NCBI GenBank assembly: GCA_964422185.1 | Contig: CAYRAG010000038.1 | Span: 1-18,580, forward strand | Length of the DNA: 18,580 nt | Source: CALXCT01 sp964422185 | Lineage (GTDB): Bacteria; Bacillota; Clostridia; Oscillospirales; Oscillospiraceae | Direction of reading: 5' to 3' | Part shown: in pieces, positions 14,564 through 18,580 of the stretch | How the letters are laid out: the number at the start of each line of letters is the position of its first letter | Position numbering within the stretch: the first letter of the stretch is position 1 | The notes under the pieces: generated by a model | Seen by the model: the letters and a program-made list of their open reading frames with translations, nothing else | What the model was told of the DNA's origin: nothing | Databases searched by the model: none | Translations under genes and position numbers: made by a program

Positions 14564-15763
14564 ATGGAAAAAATCAAAATGACCACCCCGCTGGTGGAAC
14601 TGGACGGGGACGAGATGACCCGCGTCCTGTGGCGTCAGGTGAAAGACGAGCTGCTCCTGCCTTACCTCGACCTGAAGACGGAGTACTACGACCTCGGCCT
14701 GAAGAACCGGGAGGCCACCGGCGACCAGGTGACCGTGGACGCCGCCAACGCCATCAAACAGTTCGGCGTGGGCGTGAAATGCGCCACCATCACCCCCAAC
14801 GCCCAGCGGGTGGAGGAATATCATCTGTCCAGGATGTGGAAGTCCCCGAACGGCACCATCCGCTCCATTCTGGACGGCACCACCTTCCGCACCCCCATCA
14901 TGGTTCGTGGGATCTCCCCGGTGGTGAAAAACTGGAAGAAGCCCATCACCATCGCCAGGCACTCCTACGGCGATGTCTACAAGGACACGGAGTTCCGCGT
15001 CCCCGGACCCGGGACGGCGGAGCTGGTCTTCACCGACGATCAGGGCGAACAGACCCGGCAGACGATCTTCCGGTTCGACGGCCCCGGCGTGGTGCAGGGC
15101 CTGTACAACCGGGACGACTCCATCATCCACTTCGCCCACTCCTGCTTCCAGTACGCCCTGAACGCGGGCCAGGATCTGTGGTTCTGCGCCAAGGACACCA
15201 TCTCCAAGACCTACGACCACCGGTTCAAGGACATCTTCCAGGAGATCTACGACCGGGACTACCAGGCCCGGTTCCAGGAGAAAGGGCTGCGGTATTTCTA
15301 CACCCTGATCGACGACGCGGTGGCCAGAGTCATCCGCTCCGAGGGCGGCTTCGTCTGGGCCTGCAAGAACTACGACGGCGATGTGATGAGCGACATGGTC
15401 TCCACCGCGTTCGGATCCCTGGCCATGATGACCTCCGTGCTGGTCAGCCCGGAGGGCTTCTACCAGTACGAGGCGGCCCACGGCACCGTCACCCGGCACT
15501 ACTACCGCTATCTGAACGGGGAGGAGACCTCCACGAACCCCGTCGCGACCCTGTTCGCGTGGACCGGCGCCCTGGGCAAGCGGGGCGAGCTGGACGGCAT
15601 CCCCGCCCTGACGGAGTTTGCCCGCAGACTGGAGCGGGCCACACTGGAGACCATCGAGAGCGGCACCATGACCGGCGATCTGGCCGGCCTGTGGGAGGGC
15701 GACACCCCGGCCGTCACCGTCACCAGCATCGGCTTCCTGCGTGCGGTGCGGGAGCGCCTGTGA
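14564..15763 (+). CDS. icd: NADP-dependent isocitrate dehydrogenase, eukaryote-like dimeric type
   Basis: The enzyme decarboxylates isocitrate to 2-oxoglutarate with NADP, supplying glutamate precursor and NADPH. The 399-residue product aligns by eye with human IDH1 rather than the E. coli enzyme: TITPNAQRVEEYHLSRMWKS (75-94), R100, R109 and R132 (ARHSYGD) for substrate, KDIFQEIYD, LIDDAV and NYDGDV with the metal-binding Asp residues, and AAHGTVTRHY (304-313) with the NADP-binding His/Arg pattern. ATG at 14564 follows GGAGGG by 7 bases, and the upstream in-frame reading overlaps the promoter. exoA follows 40 bases later and may be read from the same promoter. No citrate synthase or aconitase gene lies in the window. 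Confidence 0.95.
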   Translation: MEKIKMTTPLVELDGDEMTRVLWRQVKDELLLPYLDLKTEYYDLGLKNREATGDQVTVDAANAIKQFGVGVKCATITPNAQRVEEYHLSRMWKSPNGTIRSILDGTTFRTPIMVRGISPVVKNWKKPITIARHSYGDVYKDTEFRVPGPGTAELVFTDDQGEQTRQTIFRFDGPGVVQGLYNRDDSIIHFAHSCFQYALNAGQDLWFCAKDTISKTYDHRFKDIFQEIYDRDYQARFQEKGLRYFYTLIDDAVARVIRSEGGFVWACKNYDGDVMSDMVSTAFGSLAMMTSVLVSPEGFYQYEAAHGTVTRHYYRYLNGEETSTNPVATLFAWTGALGKRGELDGIPALTEFARRLERATLETIESGTMTGDLAGLWEGDTPAVTVTSIGFLRAVRERL

Positions 15764-15803
15764 CCATTCCCGCCTCCGGAGGCGCGGCGGAAAGGGATGC
15801 GAC

Positions 15804-16559
15804 ATGAAATTTGTTTCCTGGAATGTAAACGGCCTGCGGGCCTGTCTGAAAAAGGGATTTCTGGACACCGCCCTGGCGCTGGACGCGGACTTCCTCTGCC
15901 TGCAGGAGACCAAGATGGAGCGCGGCCAGGCGGAGGTGGATCTGCCCGGCTATGCGCAGTACTGGTACAGCGCGGAGAAAAAGGGATACTCCGGCACCGC
16001 CGTCTTCACCCGCAGGGCGCCGCGATCCGTCCTCTACGGGATCGGCGCGTACGACTTTGACCGGGAGGGCCGGGCCATCACGCTGGAGTATGACGACTTC
16101 TTTCTGGTGAATGTCTATGTGCCCAACGCCCAGCAGAGTCTGGCCCGTCTCCCCTTCCGCATGCAGTGGGAGGATGAGCTGCGCTCCTATCTGAAAGGCC
16201 TGGACGGCAAAAAGCCCGTTGTCCTGTGCGGCGATCTGAATGTGGCGCACCAGGAGATCGATCTGAAGAACCCCCAGGCCAACCGGGGCAACGCCGGCTT
16301 TACCGACGAGGAGCGTGCGAAGATGACCGAGCTGCTGGCCGCCGGCTTCACGGATACATTCCGGTATCTGTACCCGGACCGCACCGGGGCCTACAGCTGG
16401 TGGAGCTACCGCTTCCACGCCCGGGAGAACAACGCGGGCTGGCGTATCGACTACTTTCTGGTCTCCAGCCGCATTCAGGATCGGATCGCCGCGGCGGACA
16501 TCCTCGGCGACATCCAGGGCAGCGACCACTGCCCCGTGACGCTGGAACTGGCAGATTAG
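15804..16559 (+). CDS. exoA: Exodeoxyribonuclease III / AP endonuclease
   Basis: This enzyme cuts DNA at abasic sites in base-excision repair and has 3'-5' exonuclease activity. The 251-residue product has all expected motifs of the ExoIII/APE1 family: SWNVNGLR (5-12, N7), LQETKM (33-38, catalytic Glu35), NVYVPN with Y105, CGDLNVAH (142-149, D144 and N146), WRIDYFL near 213-219 and GSDHCPV (239-245, D241 and H242). The length is typical of the Firmicute form. ATG at 15804 follows AAAGGGA; an earlier ATG at 15797 is out of frame. It follows icd by 40 bases and is followed after 21 bases by an unrecognised gene, probably in one transcript. Confidence 0.95.
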   Translation: MKFVSWNVNGLRACLKKGFLDTALALDADFLCLQETKMERGQAEVDLPGYAQYWYSAEKKGYSGTAVFTRRAPRSVLYGIGAYDFDREGRAITLEYDDFFLVNVYVPNAQQSLARLPFRMQWEDELRSYLKGLDGKKPVVLCGDLNVAHQEIDLKNPQANRGNAGFTDEERAKMTELLAAGFTDTFRYLYPDRTGAYSWWSYRFHARENNAGWRIDYFLVSSRIQDRIAAADILGDIQGSDHCPVTLELAD

Positions 16560-16580
16560 GGCGCGAGGAGGTCGATTGTC

Positions 16581-17222
16581 ATGGCTGAGCTGGACGGAGC
16601 GGTTCATGTGTTCACAGACAAGTCCGCCCCCGTGCTGCGCTGGCTGTTCCGGGAAGTGGACAACTACATGGTGGAAAAGAAGAACAACACCCGCATGGAG
16701 CGCCTGGGCAGCAAAGTTTACAAGATCGGCAGATCCAGCCAGCATCTCCTCCCGGAGGTGGAGTACGGCTACGACGCGGTGGTGGAATACCCCCACGCCG
16801 TGTCCTCGTTCTCCAACCGGAATCCGGCCCCGGACGCTTTGGTCTGCGACTACTCCAGGCGTTTCCGGGCCCCCGTCCTCTTCTGCCGGTACCGGCCGGC
16901 CCGGGAGGATCAGGCCGGGGAGCTGGTTCTGGCGTTCGGGATCCGGGGCAGGTGCGTCCGCCTGGTGGAGCTCAGTCCGGACGCGCCGGCGCGGGACATG
17001 AAAGAGCGCGGCTTCGACGACGCCGCGTTCGAGTCCGCGTTCCCCGGCGCCGGTACCGTGCTGTCCGACCCGGCCGCCTCCCCGGAGACGCTTCTGGCCG
17101 GACTGAGCGAGGCCCTGGGGGTATTCGTGCAGGGCCCGGATCCAGACGCGTTTTTTGCCGGTCAGTGCGATCAGGTACAGAGCGTGGATCTGGGCGCCCA
17201 CTACCGCCCGAAAAACGGGTGA
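16581..17222 (+). CDS. Unrecognised conserved-looking protein, 213 residues
   Basis: I do not recognise this protein. It looks real: AGGAGG lies 10 bases before the ATG, codon use matches the neighbours, and no long competing frame fits better. Visible features are an N-terminal helix with aromatic residues (APVLRWLFREVDNYMVEKK, 16-34), a basic KVYKIGRSSQH segment (45-55), a central beta-rich part with APVLFCRYRP (96-105) and LVLAFGIRGR (115-124), and an acidic C-terminal part. There is no signal peptide, membrane segment or clear catalytic motif, so it is probably a soluble cytoplasmic protein. It follows exoA by 21 bases. It is the last gene of host-like composition; the sequence character changes soon after its stop. 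Confidence 0.75.
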   Translation: MAELDGAVHVFTDKSAPVLRWLFREVDNYMVEKKNNTRMERLGSKVYKIGRSSQHLLPEVEYGYDAVVEYPHAVSSFSNRNPAPDALVCDYSRRFRAPVLFCRYRPAREDQAGELVLAFGIRGRCVRLVELSPDAPARDMKERGFDDAAFESAFPGAGTVLSDPAASPETLLAGLSEALGVFVQGPDPDAFFAGQCDQVQSVDLGAHYRPKNG

Positions 17223-17686
17223 GGCCAAAGCGGATCCCTGGTTGCGCCTGCCAAAGCCGGGCAGCAGCAGCACTCCGCACGGCCGCTTTCGAAGATCCCT
17301 GGTAAGCGTCAAATCTAACGGCGTCTTGCACCAGGCATAGATAATCGATTTTTAGGTATGCAGTTAAATTAGGGGGTACCAGTATGATTGGAGTTAGAAT
17401 GGCGGAATGAATTGAACTTCTATCACATGGTCATGAGGCAGAATTCAACCCCTCAACTCACTCCCTGCGCATCCAACTGCTTGCACCCCAGCTGATGAGG
17501 ACATGCGTCTCCTTGATTGCAGCGCACGGGCTCTACACGCTCAACTCCTTTCACCTGCCATCTCTTGCGGGCCGCATCCCGCTCCCCCGTAGGTTGACCT
17601 GCCCGCTACAGTCCTTACATGTGTACCGTTTTTGAGTGCGCATCCTCTCAGGACTCTTAGCGGCCCACGGCAGTTTTGTCTACGAT
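17223..17686. other. Boundary and non-coding or decayed sequence
   Basis: No intact gene is seen in these 464 bases. High-GC character persists to about 17340, then the sequence becomes AT-richer. A 10-base direct repeat GATCCCTGGT occurs at 17233-17242 and 17294-17303. On the minus strand there is an open stretch with a Cys-x-x-Cys pattern (RYTCKDCSGQ, about 17600-17630) and, in another frame, a Cys-rich stretch ending at 17458 (CNQGDACPHQLGC). These could be broken pieces of a transposase or phage zinc-ribbon gene, but stops and frame changes prevent a call. Confidence 0.4.
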
Positions 17687-17934
17687 GAGTCCATTTCGAT
17701 CCATTCTTAAACTGCAAGAACCAAAATAAAAGTGACGGCGGGAAAAACAGAATTTACAATCCTGTGAAAAAATCAAAAGGTCAATCTAAGAATATCATCA
17801 TCGACATAACGGAAAGCGAATTGGATGATGAGACTGTGATAAGCCAAATAGAGAAAGTGTTTTGGTCGCAGGAAACGGAATTTGTAGAGGAGCTTGCGAT
17901 TATCAAAGACGGAAAAATTACCGGGAGTATATAG
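17687..17934 (+). pseudogene. Fragment resembling the nuclease-like C-terminus of a phage head protein
   Basis: An open frame with no start codon of its own ends at TAG 17932-17934. Its last 60 or so residues read like the end of a BECR-fold (barnase/EndoU/colicin/RelE-like) or CdiA-type tRNase domain as fused to phage head-morphogenesis proteins: NPVKKSKGQSKNIIIDIT, then two helices with ISQIEKVFW, then FVEELAIIKDGKI. The resemblance is recalled, not searched. Codon use is AT-rich, unlike the chromosome to the left. The N-terminal part of any such domain is absent, so the piece cannot be an active enzyme as it stands. The first residues of the open frame (about 17687-17730) show nothing recognisable. 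Confidence 0.45.
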
Positions 17935-18027
17935 GAGAAAGTAAAAGAGCTGATACGCCACCACATCCCACTCATGGGAATACGCGTCGACGACGTTCAG
18001 CTCGCGTTCAGTATATACGATCGCTAG
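17935..18027 (+). pseudogene. Short phage-like coding fragment
   Basis: Directly after the preceding stop and in the same frame, 30 codons read EKVKELIRHHIPLMGIRVDD followed by VQLAFSIYDR and TAG (18025-18027). It could be the remains of a small phage gene that began near AGGAG at 17933-17937; the first ATG is at 17978. I do not recognise the family. From 18028 to 18202 only short, unrecognised open frames are seen, such as one from the ATG at 18044. Confidence 0.25.
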
Positions 18028-18202
18028 CATAATATCAAGAACAAAATGCGTGCCATTTTTGCCGTTTTTGGATATTTATGTCAGGCCGCAAGGCCTTGAA
18101 GTGCATAGAAGCGGGTCGCGAACCGCATGAGCCGCAGGTCACTGCACCGCCTGTGGCTTTTCCATGCAAATTTCTGAACGGAGTGGAAAACAGGGGTAGA
18201 GG

Positions 18203-18337
18203 ATGGACGATATCGCGATTCGCAAAGAGAACATCCCGACGACCATCGAAAGCCTGTCACAGTTTGTCCTGACTGTCCGCGACTACCTGACCGCAGTACG
18301 AGCCGCCATCCGGAGAGCCAGTTTGAGCCTGGCGTGA
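18203..18337 (+). pseudogene. N-terminal piece of a small phage protein, fused out of frame
   Basis: ATG at 18203 follows AGGGGTAG and opens a 44-codon frame beginning MDDIAIRKENIPTTIESLSQ, then FVLTVRDYLTAVRAAIRR. This resembles the start of a small helical protein common in Firmicute prophages and mobile elements (function unknown; recalled, not searched). The resemblance stops near 18310, and the frame ends at TGA 18335-18337 within sequence that reads as a head protein in another frame. The likely meaning is a junction that cut the gene after about 36 codons. Confidence 0.45.
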
Positions 18338-18580
18338 TCATGCCGCTATTTCATCCGAACTGCCGCGGCACGATGGCAGCGGCAATGAAAGAAAGGTGTG
18401 AAAGTCTGCTGGAGTTGAACAAGAAGATCAACGGCGGCGGAAAGCGGGCCGCACGCGACGGTGACGATGGCAAGACTTACCATGTCCCGGCGGATATGAC
18501 CTATAAGGAGTGGGAGGAGAAATTCGTTTCTGGAGGCGACAAAAGTGATCTCGATGTCATAAATGACGGGGAGATGCTGC
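18310..18580 (+). pseudogene. Phage head-morphogenesis (minor capsid, SPP1 gp7-like) protein fragment, runs off the window
   Basis: The frame reads ESQFEPGVIMPLFHPNCRGT, then RAARDGDDGKTYHVPADM and TYKEWEEKFV. FEPGV..P.FHPNCRGT is the conserved metal-binding-like end of the Mu F / SPP1 gp7 head-morphogenesis domain. DGKTYHVP.DMTYKEW is the segment that usually follows in Firmicute phage proteins. No start codon or N-terminal region is present: the part before 18310 belongs to a different fragment. The frame is open to the last base of the window, so the C-terminus, which in some relatives carries a toxin-like nuclease, lies outside. Identification of the motif is good; whether it is a decayed gene or an assembly join is open. 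Confidence 0.7.

Noticed and set aside
17773..18030. An 85-codon open frame on the - strand with aromatic-rich translation.
   Set aside because: It is antisense to the phage-like fragments on the + strand, which have better protein-like character; there is no ribosome binding site.
1..18580. tRNA genes, rRNA genes, CRISPR arrays, complete insertion sequences and origins.
   Set aside because: Looked for T-loop and anticodon-type patterns, regularly spaced repeats and terminal inverted repeats around transposase motifs by eye on both strands. None was convincing.

Overview
The window looks like chromosome from a high-GC Firmicute, most plausibly a gut-type clostridium of the Oscillospirales. 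This rests on DnaD and DnaI-type replication genes (Firmicute-specific families), strong GGAGG ribosome binding sites, frequent GTG/TTG starts, strongly G/C-ending codons, and the maf-mreC-mreD-PBP2 gene order. The genus assignment is inference. The sequence is a scaffold: a run of exactly 100 N (12644-12743) joins two contigs.

Left part (1-2522). rpsT (ribosomal protein S20) reads right and ends in terminator hairpins. A second, bidirectional terminator separates it from a left-reading pair, a DnaD-domain protein followed by a DnaI/DnaC-type helicase loader. A clear sigma-A-type promoter at 2494-2522 drives that pair.

Central part (2608-10900). A divergent promoter starts a long right-reading cell-division, cell-wall and housekeeping run: zapA, a U32-family protein, dut, a DUF2262 protein, maf, mreC, mreD and a class B penicillin-binding protein (PBP2 type). 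Most of the genes lie close together or overlap. They combine FtsZ-ring support (ZapA), nucleotide-pool sanitation (Dut, Maf) and the elongation machinery (MreC, MreD, PBP2). mreB is not among them.

Right of that (11026-17222) are a GH13 alpha-glucan hydrolase cut off by the N gap, a left-reading asnA plus XRE regulator pair, and a right-reading icd, exoA and unrecognised-gene series. asnA and icd are divergent, each with its own promoter.

Right end (17223-18580). Base composition changes abruptly: 17761-17820 has 21 G/C of 60, against 43 of 60 at 15001-15060. No intact gene is seen. Short blocks resemble phage genes, including a head-morphogenesis protein, a small conserved phage protein and a possible nuclease tail, in an order that does not match one intact phage operon. 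It is either a decayed prophage or a chimeric contig end.

The most notable unexplained signal is an 18-base exact repeat inside two structured leaders, before zapA and before the GH13 gene. It carries a strong Shine-Dalgarno-like sequence with no start codon after it, at nearly the same distance from both real start codons.
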